In this document: positions 42,777 to 55,291 of the stretch, one piece after another | How the letters are laid out: every line of letters starts with the position of its first letter | Numbering within the stretch: position 1 is the stretch's first letter | Assembly (NCBI RefSeq): GCF_004345245.1 | Contig: NZ_SLUQ01000004.1 | Location: 124,001 to 188,000, forward strand | Length of the DNA: 64,000 bases | DNA from: Rhizobium sp. BK251 | GTDB lineage: Bacteria > Pseudomonadota > Alphaproteobacteria > Rhizobiales > Rhizobiaceae | Direction: 5' to 3' | The notes under the pieces: model-generated | What the model saw: the letters and a program-made list of their open reading frames with translations, nothing else | What the model was told of the DNA's origin: nothing | Database searches by the model: none | Program-made: the position numbers and the translations under genes

Positions 42777-44084
42777 ATGTCCCAGCGCGTTTCGGCCCAG
42801 GTCGTTGTGATCGCAAGCGTACTTTGGGAGATAGTAGCCTCCCCACTTCTGATCGAAACCGACGCCTACCGCTATGCGACCATCCTGTTGGCCGCAATTG
42901 CCTTGTTCTTCTATTATCGCAGCCCTGCGCCGCCCAAGACCGACTGGCTCGGTTGGCTCTGTCTTGGCTGGAGCGGCTATGCGCTGGCCCGCTTCCTTGT
43001 CATCTATCTCGCCTCTCCGGATCACCAGCGGGGAAGTTCGGAATGGTTGTATTTCTTTCCGGTGTTCTTCCCGATTCTCGGCGTGTCGCTCGGTCTGTGC
43101 TTCCGGCACCTGCGCACGATGGTCGCCGTCTTCTTTACTGTGGCGATGATCGCATTGGTTGCAACGGCACCCTATGCGGCGATCCTCTCGGGCACTCGCG
43201 GCATGCCGTTGATCATGCACAACAGCATCCATGGCGCGGTCGCCTGCGGCATGCTCCTCATCGGAGCGCTCTTCTGGCTTTTCCACAACTTGACGTCAGA
43301 AGATGCGTCGTCGTCGATTGCTCGGCTTTCAAAGGTCGTAGCGCCGCTCGTGATGGCAATGTCCCTCGTCTGCATCTACGGCGCTCAATCCAAGGGCGTG
43401 TGGCTTGCCCTGCTCCTGACATCGCCTGTTGTGGTTTTCTTCCTGATCGGCAAGTTGCAGAAGCAGTTTGCCGTTGCTGCTGCATTCGCCGTGATCATCG
43501 TCGCCGGTGGCATATATGCCACGCGCTCGCACCTCTATTCCGTGGCCGGTCCGACCGTTTCCGCCACCGCCGTGATCGCTGACGGTGTCCAGGAGGGCGG
43601 CAGCCTGGGACAACTAGTCGTGCGTGCGATTAATTCGCCGAATACACCGGAAGCCATGCGGGAGAGGCTGATGCTCTGGGCGAATGCCTGGGAAGTCTTC
43701 CAGACTGCACCGATCTTCGGATCGGGCAATGAATGGCTCACGAAGTGGCATCACACCGCGTATGCCAGCGTCCCCTTCACCCTGCTCCATAACGGATACC
43801 TTGAAATCCTCGTCCGCCACGGCCTGTTCGGCGTCCTGGTTTTCGCCGTCATGCTCGGCGCGTTCCTCACTGCCGTCTGGCGTGCAAGCAGGGCCGGTAT
43901 CGTGGCGCCGACGGTATTCAGCGCCTATGCCACGCTGATCTTCTTCTTCGCGATGACGCTGCTCAGCAATTCCAACAACCGCCTGGCCATCGGCGAGGCG
44001 CTTGCGCTTTCTGCCTCCGCCTTCGGCTTTTACTGCCACATGAGGCTGAAGCAGCCGGAACGCCTTGAGATGACGGTGGGCTGA
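42777..44084 (+). CDS. O-antigen ligase/polymerase-like membrane protein (WaaL/Wzy_C)
   Basis: The 435-aa protein has about 11-12 hydrophobic helices and the Wzy_C (O-antigen ligase) region. The long periplasmic loop (about 270-340) has RLMLWANAWEVFQTAPIFGSGNEWL and the HNGYLEILVRHGLFG segment near 340, which contains the conserved His of WaaL-type proteins. It would join O-polysaccharide to lipid A-core in the periplasmic leaflet. ATG 42777 has AGAAGGA in front. The closest relatives by appearance are rhizobial ExoQ/WaaL proteins; ligase and polymerase functions cannot be separated from the sequence. Confidence 0.82.
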   Translation: MSQRVSAQVVVIASVLWEIVASPLLIETDAYRYATILLAAIALFFYYRSPAPPKTDWLGWLCLGWSGYALARFLVIYLASPDHQRGSSEWLYFFPVFFPILGVSLGLCFRHLRTMVAVFFTVAMIALVATAPYAAILSGTRGMPLIMHNSIHGAVACGMLLIGALFWLFHNLTSEDASSSIARLSKVVAPLVMAMSLVCIYGAQSKGVWLALLLTSPVVVFFLIGKLQKQFAVAAAFAVIIVAGGIYATRSHLYSVAGPTVSATAVIADGVQEGGSLGQLVVRAINSPNTPEAMRERLMLWANAWEVFQTAPIFGSGNEWLTKWHHTAYASVPFTLLHNGYLEILVRHGLFGVLVFAVMLGAFLTAVWRASRAGIVAPTVFSAYATLIFFFAMTLLSNSNNRLAIGEALALSASAFGFYCHMRLKQPERLEMTVG

Positions 44085-44105
44085 GCTTCACATCGGCGCG
44101 CCGCG

Positions 44106-44121
44106 TGACGGTTTCCCGTCA
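44106..44121 (+). terminator. Hairpin after the O-antigen ligase gene
   Basis: TGACGG-TTTC-CCGTCA is a perfect stem with a 4-base loop, about 20 bases after the stop, within a wider GC-rich imperfect stem. No T-run follows on this strand. Confidence 0.5.
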
Positions 44122-44130
44122 GGCGCGGCA

Positions 44131-44163
44131 CAAAAAACCGCCCCGACGGAATCCGCGGGGCGG
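44131..44163 (-). terminator. Rho-independent terminator of the ADH-ALDH-enolase operon
   Basis: CCGCCCC and GGGGCGG form a 7-bp stem. Read leftwards it is followed directly by TTTTTTG. It lies about 60 bases after the stop of the enolase-superfamily gene. Confidence 0.85.
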
Positions 44164-44221
44164 CAAGGGAGGTGGGAAACAGTGCCCGCCAAGTGAATGA
44201 CACAACCCGAACCGTTGCAGC

Positions 44222-45343
44222 TCAGACAAGGGTAGCCTTCAGTCTTTCCTCATCGAGGACGACGCCGAGGCCGGGAGTAAGCCCCAGTTCCAGCCACCCT
44301 TTTTCGTGCCTGAGCGGCATAGCCATCGGGTAATCGCGGCGAGCCTCGCTCCATTCCGGATCGTCGTACGGATATTCGAGCCAAGGCGCGTCGCCAATAC
44401 CAGCGGTCAGATGCGCATTCGCGAGCACGCCTATACCATTCGTCCACGAGTGCGGCGTAAATTGGACGCCGGCCTCACGTGCCTGATAGACGAGCCTGCG
44501 GCAACCCGTAATGCCGCCGACAAGCGCGACATCGGGCTGGATGACATCGAGCGCCCGCTCCTCGATGATGTCGCGGAATTCGTAAAGCTCGCGGGTCATC
44601 TCCCCGCCGGCAATACGCACGCTGGTCGCCTGCCGGAGTTCCTTCATGCCCTTGCGATCGGAGCGGTGGAGTGGCTCCTCCATCCAGTAGACGCCGAGCC
44701 GTTCGAGCTCCCGGGCTACCGCCAGCGCGTCCTTGAAGGTCCAGGAGAGCGTCGTGTCCCACGGCATGCGCCAGCCCTGATTGCAGTCGACCATGAGCTC
44801 GAGCTTCGAGCCGACGCGGGCGCGGATCGCCTCCAGCGCCCTGACATCGTCGCGCCAACTGTCCCGACCGCCCGCCGACGAAGAGAAGCGCACTTTCATC
44901 GCGGGAAAGCCCTGGTCGACGTAGCGCTCGGCCTGCTCGGCCATTGCCGCAGGCTCGCGCAATACGCCGGACGACGCATAGAGCCGGACACGACTGGAAC
45001 GACCGCCGAGCTGGCGCCAGACGGGCTCGCCGGTGATCTTACCCGCGAGGTCCCACAGCGCCAGGTCCATCGGCCAGCACCTGCCGTAGTGAAAGTTGAT
45101 ATGTGACAGCACCTCGTAGTGTCGCTCGACGTGACGCGGATCCTCGCCGATGAAGAGCTCCTCGTGCCCTTCGAACCCCTTCATGAGGTCGCCGGAGCCG
45201 ACACCCTCACGACCTTCGTCGTCACGCACTCGAACGATTGTCGCATCAAAATGCCGACGCGGCCGTCCGTCCCAGCTCGCCTTGAAGGGCGGGTCGAGTG
45301 GCAGGCGATGATGGGTGATCTGGATCGAGACGATCTTGCTCAT
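44222..45343 (-). CDS. Mandelate racemase/muconate lactonising enzyme family protein
   Basis: The 373-aa enolase-superfamily enzyme has an N-terminal capping domain (1-125) and a TIM-barrel domain. Active-site pieces in order are FPAMKVRF (KxR catalytic lysine), VDCNQGW (metal Asp), WMEEPLH (metal Glu), IAGGEM (metal Glu) and FTPHSWTNGIG (catalytic His). This set fits acid-sugar dehydratases of the mandelate racemase subgroup, which remove water from a sugar acid. ATG 45343 has GGAGAAA in front. It is the third gene after an iron-ADH and an aldehyde dehydrogenase, so a pathway that oxidises an alcohol or sugar and dehydrates the acid is inferred. The substrate is open. Confidence 0.88.
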   Translation of the reverse strand: MSKIVSIQITHHRLPLDPPFKASWDGRPRRHFDATIVRVRDDEGREGVGSGDLMKGFEGHEELFIGEDPRHVERHYEVLSHINFHYGRCWPMDLALWDLAGKITGEPVWRQLGGRSSRVRLYASSGVLREPAAMAEQAERYVDQGFPAMKVRFSSSAGGRDSWRDDVRALEAIRARVGSKLELMVDCNQGWRMPWDTTLSWTFKDALAVARELERLGVYWMEEPLHRSDRKGMKELRQATSVRIAGGEMTRELYEFRDIIEERALDVIQPDVALVGGITGCRRLVYQAREAGVQFTPHSWTNGIGVLANAHLTAGIGDAPWLEYPYDDPEWSEARRDYPMAMPLRHEKGWLELGLTPGLGVVLDEERLKATLV

Positions 45344-45363
45344 GACGGCTTTCTCCCCGTGTC

Positions 45364-46863
45364 TCAGCCGAATTGCTGCCAGATGGTCTTGTAGTCGCAA
45401 TATTTGTCGATCGCATGCACAGAGCGGTCGCGCCCGAAACCGGATTGCTTGAAGCCGCCAAAGGGCGTGGCAAAGCTCGACATGTCATAGGTGTTGATCC
45501 AGACCGTTCCGGCATGGATCTCTTCCGAGAATCGATGGGCCCGATTCATGTCCCGCGTAAAGACAGCCCCGGCAAGGCCGTAGATGGTGTCATTGGCGAT
45601 CCTTAGCGCCTCATCTTCCGTATCGAAGGGAATGGCGGCCAGCACCGGCCCGAAGATTTCCTGCCGCGCAAGGCTCATATCGTTGGTCAGGTCGACGAAG
45701 ACGCCCGGGGAGATGTAGTAGCCACCGGTCTCGCTCATCACGCGCTCGGCGCCGAAGGCGCGGCGGGCGCCTTCCTTCTCCCCGGCAGCAATCATGTCGA
45801 GCACCTTACGCATGTGCTCCTCCTCGATCAGCGCGCCGATCTGTGCTGAAGGCTCCAGCGGATGCTTGAGCGCAATGTCGTTTCTGGTGACATCCTCGAT
45901 CTTCCGGATCAATTCGTCCTGCACCGAACGGTGGACGATGAGGCGCGTCGAGGCATGGCAGGTCTCACCGGAATTGTAGAAGCAGCCCCAAGCCGCCGCT
46001 GCCGCGGCGGCGTCGAGGTCGGCATCCTCGAAGACGACGAGCGGCGACTTGCCGCCGAGTTCCAGCGCCACGCGCTTGACGTTCGACTGTGCGGCGTATC
46101 CCATGATCAGCTTGCCGACCTCTGTCGAGCCGGTAAAGGCAATCATGTCGACGTCCATATGCAGCGCGAGCGGCGCACCCGCCTCTTCCCCGAGGCCGGT
46201 GACGACATTGAGCACGCCTGCGGGCAGGCCGGCTTCGAAAGCCAGTTGCGCCAGCCGGATCGCAGAAAGCGAGGACTGCTCCGCCGGCTTCAGCACGACT
46301 GAATTGCCTGCGGCGATCGCGGGGCCGAGCTTCCAGCCCTCGATGATCATCGGATAGTTCCACGGTGTAATCGCACCGATGACGCCGAGCGGTACCTTTC
46401 GGACCAGCGCGCGCGCATTCGGACCTGTTGGCGCGATCTCGTCATACATCTTGTCGATCATCTCGCCGTAATACTGGATGCCGTCCGCGCACAGGCGCAC
46501 GTCGACATTGAGCGAGGCCAGGATCGGCTTCCCGACATCGAGCGTCTCCAGCATGGCCAGTTCCTCGCCATGCGAACGGATCAGCTCTGCCCATCTGAGC
46601 ATGACCTTCTTCTTTTCGAGCGGTTCCTTCTTGCGCCAGACGCCGCTCTCGAAGGCCGCACGCGCGGCAGCAACCGCCGTGTCGATATCGGCCGCGTTGC
46701 CACGCGAGAGCACCGCCCCGGGCTTGCCGTCCATCGGGCGGATACGGGTGAAGGTGGCGCCGGACGTCGCTTGTCTCAGTGCCCCATCGATGAAATGCCG
46801 GCCTTCCGGCCGCAGCTCTGAAAGGACGTTTTCCCAATAGGCGCGGGTATATTCGGTGGCCAT
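45364..46863 (-). CDS. NAD(P)-dependent aldehyde dehydrogenase
   Basis: The 499-aa ALDH-superfamily enzyme oxidises an aldehyde to its acid. Cofactor and catalytic motifs: GAITPWNYPMI, GSTEVGKLIMGYAA, the general base in LELGGKSPLVVFEDAD and the nucleophile in NSGETCHASTRLIV (GETC instead of the usual GQxC). Near the end are EEIHAGTVWINTYD and PFGGFKQSGFGRD. Overall it resembles PuuC/betaine aldehyde dehydrogenase-type enzymes. ATG 46863 begins one base after the stop of the ADH gene; the enolase-superfamily gene follows 20 bases later. The three are clearly one operon. Confidence 0.93.
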   Translation of the reverse strand: MATEYTRAYWENVLSELRPEGRHFIDGALRQATSGATFTRIRPMDGKPGAVLSRGNAADIDTAVAAARAAFESGVWRKKEPLEKKKVMLRWAELIRSHGEELAMLETLDVGKPILASLNVDVRLCADGIQYYGEMIDKMYDEIAPTGPNARALVRKVPLGVIGAITPWNYPMIIEGWKLGPAIAAGNSVVLKPAEQSSLSAIRLAQLAFEAGLPAGVLNVVTGLGEEAGAPLALHMDVDMIAFTGSTEVGKLIMGYAAQSNVKRVALELGGKSPLVVFEDADLDAAAAAAAWGCFYNSGETCHASTRLIVHRSVQDELIRKIEDVTRNDIALKHPLEPSAQIGALIEEEHMRKVLDMIAAGEKEGARRAFGAERVMSETGGYYISPGVFVDLTNDMSLARQEIFGPVLAAIPFDTEDEALRIANDTIYGLAGAVFTRDMNRAHRFSEEIHAGTVWINTYDMSSFATPFGGFKQSGFGRDRSVHAIDKYCDYKTIWQQFG

Positions 46864-46864
46864 C

Positions 46865-48010
46865 TCAATTCCCCTTCGGCAGCGCCATGACGGCAGCCGC
46901 AAATCCATCTATGTCGGCCTCAGACAGCTCGCGGATCGTCGAGCGGCGCATGGGCTGGTTCTCGACCGCACGCATCTCCCTTGCGAGATCATCGGCCGTA
47001 AAGAGCGCAAAGCCCTTCGGGAGTTCCCTGCGAATGCCGCAGCGGTCCATGAGGCCGGAGACAAACGCTGGCAACTCCGCCGCGCGCGCCAAACCGCAGG
47101 CCTTCGCGGCGGCGTTCAGATCCGCCGTATCCGCCTCGACAAGCCAGGAGAGCGTTGCCTCAAAGCCGAGAGCGGTCGCCAGACCGTGATGAACAGGCGC
47201 CAGACCGGCCAGGGCGTGGCTGATGTTGTGGGCGATCGCAGTTCCGCAATTGTCGATCGCAATGCCGGCATAGCAGGAGCCAAGCAGCATCCGGCCACGC
47301 GCCTCCATGTTGCCCGACTCTCTCACGGCCGTTTCCAGCGCGCCGGAAATCAGCCGCAGCGCCTCATGCGCATAGAGCTGGGCGCCACCATGGGTATTGC
47401 GGTTCGTCGCAGCCTCGAAGGCGTGGATGAAGGCGTCGAGCCCGCACCAGGCGGTCAGATCGGCGGGCAGGCTCGTGGTCAGAGCCGGATCGAGGATGAC
47501 GAGATCGGCCTTCGTCTCGGCGCCCCAGATCCAGAGCTTCCTGCCCTCAGGTCCCGAGAAGATGTTGGTCGCCGAGGTCTCGGAGCCGGTGCCGGCCGTC
47601 GTCGGGACCATGATCTTCCTCAACGGATTCCTTGGCAGGGGATTGGCGGCCAAGGCGTAATGCATCGGATCCTCGCCGGAGGCCGCGCAACAGGCCACGA
47701 TCTTGGCGATATCAAGCGCCGAGCCGCCGCCGATACCGATGACGAGCTGTGCGCTCCGGGAGGCCGCGATTGCCGCGCGAAGATGATCGAGCTTTGGCTC
47801 GCCGCTGAAATCGGAGAAAATCCGTGCCTCGATCCCCACCTCGGCGAGCGAGTGACGCACGGTTTCGGCGAGGCCCGATCGCGCAAGAAAACTGTCGATT
47901 ACGACCGCTGCCGTTGTGACGCCATCGAAACTCTGGGCTGCCTTGGCAAGGCCCGCAAAGCCACCCTGCCCAAACCGGATCTCGGGAATGAAGGAAGTTG
48001 AGAACTGCAT
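46865..48010 (-). CDS. Iron-containing (group III) alcohol dehydrogenase
   Basis: The 381-aa protein belongs to the Fe-ADH/maleylacetate reductase family. Seen are the NAD-binding GIGGGSALDIAKIVA, PTTAGTGSETS, the metal ligands in CGLDAFIHAFEA and AIAHNISHALAGLAPVHHGLATA, and a helical C-domain. It would oxidise an alcohol (or reduce an aldehyde). It is the first gene of the ADH-ALDH-enolase operon and is divergent from a LysR gene with 97 bases between. The aldehyde product would be the natural substrate of the ALDH that follows. Confidence 0.9.
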   Translation of the reverse strand: MQFSTSFIPEIRFGQGGFAGLAKAAQSFDGVTTAAVVIDSFLARSGLAETVRHSLAEVGIEARIFSDFSGEPKLDHLRAAIAASRSAQLVIGIGGGSALDIAKIVACCAASGEDPMHYALAANPLPRNPLRKIMVPTTAGTGSETSATNIFSGPEGRKLWIWGAETKADLVILDPALTTSLPADLTAWCGLDAFIHAFEAATNRNTHGGAQLYAHEALRLISGALETAVRESGNMEARGRMLLGSCYAGIAIDNCGTAIAHNISHALAGLAPVHHGLATALGFEATLSWLVEADTADLNAAAKACGLARAAELPAFVSGLMDRCGIRRELPKGFALFTADDLAREMRAVENQPMRRSTIRELSEADIDGFAAAVMALPKGN

Positions 48011-48054
48011 GTGTCGCTCGTGAACTGGTTATCTCGCAATATTCATGCATCACA

Positions 48055-48071
48055 ATTTCAACTATTCAAAT
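48055..48071. promoter_or_regulatory. Candidate LysR-type operator between the ADH operon and its LysR gene
   Basis: ATTTCAACTATTCAAAT has symmetric arms ATTT-N-AA-N3-TT-N-AAAT and lies in the 97-base divergent promoter region. Its size and AT-rich arms fit the LysR-family site pattern. It is about 40 bases from each start. Binding is inferred. Confidence 0.45.
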
Positions 48072-48107
48072 CTCGGCAATTCTCAGTCAAATTGATGATT
48101 TCAAGTT

Positions 48108-49019
48108 ATGGAGAGATCCTTGCTCGAACGCATTCCACTGGAAGCCTTCCGCGTCTTTGATGCCGCCTGTCGGCACATGAATTTCTCGCGAGCCGGGCGG
48201 GAACTGCACATTACGCAGGCGGCCGTCAGTCGCCGCATCAAGGGGCTGGAGGATCACCTGGGCGCTCAGCTCTTCACGCGCCGGGGACGCAATCTTGCGC
48301 TCACGCCCGATGGCGAACGCCTGTTCCAGCGAGTACGGGCCACTATCGAATATCTCGAGGAAAGTCTCGAGCCGTTTCGGGGCGGCGTGCCGCAGCCCAT
48401 CTCCATTGCCGCCAGCGGCTCCGTGTCGCATCTCTGGCTCGGCAGGCGGCTCAAGGACTTCGGCAAGGCGAGCCCGAACATCTCCGTCCGCCTGCTGACG
48501 ACCGACACACCCTCCGAGCTTGCTTCGGAGACGAATGATCTCGTGATCCTCTATTCGACCGGCGAGCATCCGCGCTGGAACCTGACGCTTCTCATGAAGG
48601 AAGTGCTCGTCCCCGTCGCGTCTCCCGCTTATGTCGCCCAGCGCGGTCTCGTCGCGGACACCGTCACGGTCACGGAAATCGCAGGGCTCGATCTCATCGA
48701 CTACGAACGCGCCAATGCCCATTGGATCTCGTTCCGGCAATGGTTCGGTCGTATTCCGAGCCCGCCGAAGCAAAGGCTGCCGCATCCGCGACTGACCTTC
48801 TCGACCTACATCATGGCAGTGGAGGCCGCACTGGGCGCTGAGGGCGTTGCGCTCGGCAGCATCGGTCTCATCGAGGAACACCTGGCGTCCGGGGCGCTGG
48901 TTCGCCTCGGCGCCGCGGAAGTCGAGACCGGCTTCGGATACTACCTCGGAATGCCCCGTTTTCGGTCACTTTCACCGGAAGCGGCTCTACTGCACCAACA
49001 CCTGCTCACAGCAGAATAA
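48108..49019 (+). CDS. LysR-family regulator (GcvA-like) of the ADH-ALDH-enolase operon
   Basis: The 303-aa protein has the LysR HTH at about 10-68 (LEAFRVFDAACRHMNFSRAGRELHITQAAVSRRIKGLEDHLG; by position) and an effector domain at about 95-300. The form RIPLEAFRVFDAACRHMNFSRA..ITQAAVSRRI is typical of the GcvA branch. The ATG at 48108 has no clear Shine-Dalgarno. It is divergent from the three-gene catabolic operon and probably controls it together with its own expression. The inducer would be a substrate or intermediate of that pathway. Confidence 0.9.
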   Translation: MERSLLERIPLEAFRVFDAACRHMNFSRAGRELHITQAAVSRRIKGLEDHLGAQLFTRRGRNLALTPDGERLFQRVRATIEYLEESLEPFRGGVPQPISIAASGSVSHLWLGRRLKDFGKASPNISVRLLTTDTPSELASETNDLVILYSTGEHPRWNLTLLMKEVLVPVASPAYVAQRGLVADTVTVTEIAGLDLIDYERANAHWISFRQWFGRIPSPPKQRLPHPRLTFSTYIMAVEAALGAEGVALGSIGLIEEHLASGALVRLGAAEVETGFGYYLGMPRFRSLSPEAALLHQHLLTAE

Positions 49020-49191
49020 CTCAGGATAACTATCATCCTTCTGGAGTATTGTGCGACATAATACTCCTCGTTTTGGCTATTACCATATTAACCAAATATT
49101 AACCGCGCGAATGACAAGCAGATTTCGGGCATGTATTTATCATGCGCCGACGACGTGATTGTGTGTTTTGTGGCCAACAGACGGTGCGAGT

Positions 49192-49923
49192 ATGTCTGAA
49201 CGAAAGAGTACAGTTGGAAAATATTCTTTCAAAGAGTCGTCGGAGTACCAAAAATACACAAGCGCAAACTCCAATATCGCGTCACCCGAGATTGTTTCCT
49301 TCGCTCTGCGGCAGGTTCGCGTGCAGCTGGGGATAAAGAGAACCTTCGATATCGCCGTCGCAACGATCGCGCTCGTCGTGCTCCTGCCGTTGCTCCTGGT
49401 TCTAGCTCTGCTGATCAAGCTCGATAGCGGTGGGCCCGTACTCTTCAGGCAGCTTCGCTGGGGTCTGAATGGAAAGCGGATCAAGGTATACAAGTTCAGG
49501 TCGATGCGGGCGGAGCTTGGCGACCCGAGCGGCGTGCGCCAGACGGTCAGGGGAGATCCTCGCGTCACGCGCCTCGGCGCCGTCCTTCGCCGCACAAATC
49601 TCGACGAACTGCCGCAGCTACTGAATGTCCTCAAGGGGGACATGTCGCTCGTCGGGCCCCGCTGCCACGCGATCAACATGCGCGCCGCCGGCAGGCTCTA
49701 TGAGGAGCTCGTTCCCGATTACCACCGTCGTCACGCCATGCGACCCGGCATGACCGGCCTTGCGCAGATGCGCGGCTGGCGCGGGCCGACCGATCGCGCC
49801 GCCAAGGCGCGTGCCCGTATCGCCTGCGATATCTTCTACGTGCGAAATTTCAGCTTATGGCTGGATCTGAAGATCATCGCGGGAACGGTCGCCTCGGAGT
49901 TTCGTGGCGGCACCGGCTTCTGA
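49192..49923 (+). CDS. Undecaprenyl-phosphate sugar phosphotransferase (ExoY-like)
   Basis: The 243-aa protein is a bacterial sugar transferase (PHPT superfamily), which starts exopolysaccharide or O-unit synthesis by putting a sugar 1-phosphate on undecaprenyl phosphate. A non-conserved N-terminus (1-47) is followed by KRTFDI, one membrane segment (about 54-76), the conserved GGPVLFRQLRWGLNGKRIKVYKFRSM region (80-105; by position), then LRRTNLDELPQLLNVLKGDMSLVGPR and RPGMTGLAQ. Length and layout match ExoY/PssA of rhizobia. ATG 49192 is chosen; another ATG 11 codons upstream adds an unlikely sequence. No other exopolysaccharide gene is next to it. Confidence 0.9.
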   Translation: MSERKSTVGKYSFKESSEYQKYTSANSNIASPEIVSFALRQVRVQLGIKRTFDIAVATIALVVLLPLLLVLALLIKLDSGGPVLFRQLRWGLNGKRIKVYKFRSMRAELGDPSGVRQTVRGDPRVTRLGAVLRRTNLDELPQLLNVLKGDMSLVGPRCHAINMRAAGRLYEELVPDYHRRHAMRPGMTGLAQMRGWRGPTDRAAKARARIACDIFYVRNFSLWLDLKIIAGTVASEFRGGTGF

Positions 49924-50001
49924 GTGTTCGAAAGATGGACGGGTGCCCCAGCGCAAGACTCGCCCGGCCGCCTTGCCGAGCAAGGGAAGAGTTTCAGACA
50001 C

Positions 50002-50025
50002 AAAAAAAGCGGCCCATGGCCGCTT
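50002..50025 (-). terminator. Rho-independent terminator of the atp operon
   Basis: AAGCGGCC-CAT-GGCCGCTT is a perfect stem. Read leftwards it runs into a stretch of seven T. It lies about 20 bases after the atpC stop. Confidence 0.9.
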
Positions 50026-50046
50026 CTTCTTGCCCGATCCGGAACC

Positions 50047-50454
50047 TCAGTCCTGAGTGACGACGCCCCGCAGATGCGACAATTCCATGATGAAATGTTC
50101 AAGTCGCGACTTGTGCTCGTGATGCTCGGTATCCTGGAGCTCCTTGCGCGCATCTTCGATGCGGCGGGTGAGCTCGTCCTTGTTGAGCTCTTCCACCGGA
50201 ACAGCCGATTCGGCGAGCAAGGTGCAGCCCGTCGGGAGGATATCGGCAACACCGCCGAAAACCACATAGTCCTGCTTCGAGCCGGAAACGGAGCGAACGC
50301 TGACAACACCCGGACGGATCGTCGTTATGGTCGGCGCATGATTCGCCATGACCGTCATCTCGCCTTCGGTTGCCGGGATGACAACTTCGGTCACCATCTC
50401 CGACAGAAGCAGACGCTCCGGAGACACGAGTTCAAAATTGAAATTGTCAGCCAT
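50047..50454 (-). CDS. atpC: ATP synthase F1, epsilon subunit
   Basis: The 135-aa epsilon subunit of the F1 central stalk has the N-terminal beta-sandwich with FELVSPERLLLSEMVTEVVIPATEGEMTVMANHAP-type sequence (residues 5-40), then IRPGVV and a C-terminal helical part. It couples rotation and can inhibit ATP hydrolysis. It is the last gene of atpHAGDC, 77 bases after atpD, and is followed by a strong terminator. Confidence 0.97.
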   Translation of the reverse strand: MADNFNFELVSPERLLLSEMVTEVVIPATEGEMTVMANHAPTITTIRPGVVSVRSVSGSKQDYVVFGGVADILPTGCTLLAESAVPVEELNKDELTRRIEDARKELQDTEHHEHKSRLEHFIMELSHLRGVVTQD

Positions 50455-50531
50455 GACGTTTTACTTCTCGATTGTCTTTGAAACATGCGACGGCGCGCTT
50501 GGCAAACACCAGCGCGCCGTATCCGACTTCA

Positions 50532-52022
<1,491 letters not shown>

Positions 52023-52027
52023 TTACC

Positions 52028-52912
52028 TCAGAGCGCCTCGGCGCCCGAAATGATTTCAATGAGTTCCTTGGTGATCTGGGCCTGACGCTGGCGGTTGTAG
52101 CTGAGCGTCAGCTTGTTGATCATCTCACCGGCGTTGCGCGTGGCATTGTCCATCGCGCTCATCTTGGCACCCATCTCGCCTGCGACATTCTCGAGAAGCG
52201 CACGGAAGATCTGCACGGAGATATTGCGCGGGATCAGGTCTTCCAGGATCGACGCCGGGTCCGGCTCATACTCGTAGACCGCGCCAGCATGCTCCTCGTC
52301 TTCCACCACCCCTTCGGCCGCCGAAGCGGGCACGAGCTGCAGCGCGGTCGGGACCTGGCTGATCACAGACTTGAACTCGGAATAGAAGAGCGTGCAGACG
52401 TCGAATTCGCCCGCCTCGAACATCTCGATGATGCGGCGGCCGATCGCATCGGCATTCTCGAAGCCGATCTTCTTGACCTCGCGCAGTTCCTTCCGCTCGA
52501 CGATCAGCGAGGCAAATTCGCGGCGAAGGATGTCATGACCCTTCTTGCCGACCGTGAAGATCTTGACCGTCTTGCCTTCGCCGAGCAGCTTGCGGACGTG
52601 ATCGCGCGCGAAACGGGCGATCTGCGAGTTGAAACCGCCGCAAAGGCCGCGCTCGGCGGTGCAGACGACGAGCAGGTGCACGTCGTCCTTGCCGTTGCCG
52701 GTCATCAGCGCCGGAGCGCCGTCAGCTTCGGTCGTTGCATGGACGATGTTCGCCAGGACGGCGCCCATGCGCTGCGAATACGGGCGTGCCGCTTCGGCCG
52801 CCTCCTGCGCACGCCGAAGCTTCGCCGCGGCGACCATCTTCATCGCCTTGGTGATCTTCTGCGTCGCCTTGACGGAGGCGATCCGGTTTTTCAGGTCTTT
52901 GAGTGAAGGCAT
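52028..52912 (-). CDS. atpG: ATP synthase F1, gamma subunit
   Basis: The 294-aa rotor-shaft subunit. N- and C-terminal coiled-coil helices are conserved: [39 protein letters not shown] start (1-37) and [37 protein letters not shown] end. The Rossmann-like middle has [17 protein letters not shown] short insertion with [16 protein letters not shown] (about 205-220) is typical of alphaproteobacteria. It lies 25 bases after atpA. Confidence 0.98.
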   Translation of the reverse strand: MPSLKDLKNRIASVKATQKITKAMKMVAAAKLRRAQEAAEAARPYSQRMGAVLANIVHATTEADGAPALMTGNGKDDVHLLVVCTAERGLCGGFNSQIARFARDHVRKLLGEGKTVKIFTVGKKGHDILRREFASLIVERKELREVKKIGFENADAIGRRIIEMFEAGEFDVCTLFYSEFKSVISQVPTALQLVPASAAEGVVEDEEHAGAVYEYEPDPASILEDLIPRNISVQIFRALLENVAGEMGAKMSAMDNATRNAGEMINKLTLSYNRQRQAQITKELIEIISGAEAL

Positions 52913-52937
52913 CCTTGTCCGTCCTCGTTAGACCCGA

Positions 52938-55033
<2,096 letters not shown>

Positions 55034-55291
55034 AATTTTCCCTGATTAGGACTCAAGAATTAGGGTTCCGGCGAGCGGTTACCCTACCCCCTTGAATTCG
55101 TTCTGATTTCCCCCAGAAATCGCAGGAGAGGGCTCCCGCTGCTTCCGAATTCGGGGTCCGTCTAACATAGGATGTTGAGACTCGCAACACGCGTATTCAC
55201 CGAATAAGCCTTTCCCGTGAATTTCTGATGGCAAAATCGCAGAAACGCGGGGAGCGCCCCAATTCGATGGAGCGGGACGTCTTACCAATCG
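55034..55291. other. Promoter region of the atp operon
   Basis: 258 bases between atpH and the small membrane protein gene, both read leftwards. An open frame at 55079-55288 has no family resemblance and no good Shine-Dalgarno. The region should hold the atpHAGDC promoter. No dyad stands out. Confidence 0.5.

Noticed and set aside
55079..55288. A 69-codon frame in the atp promoter region
   Set aside because: There is no Shine-Dalgarno, no family pattern and no conserved composition; the region is needed for the atp promoter.
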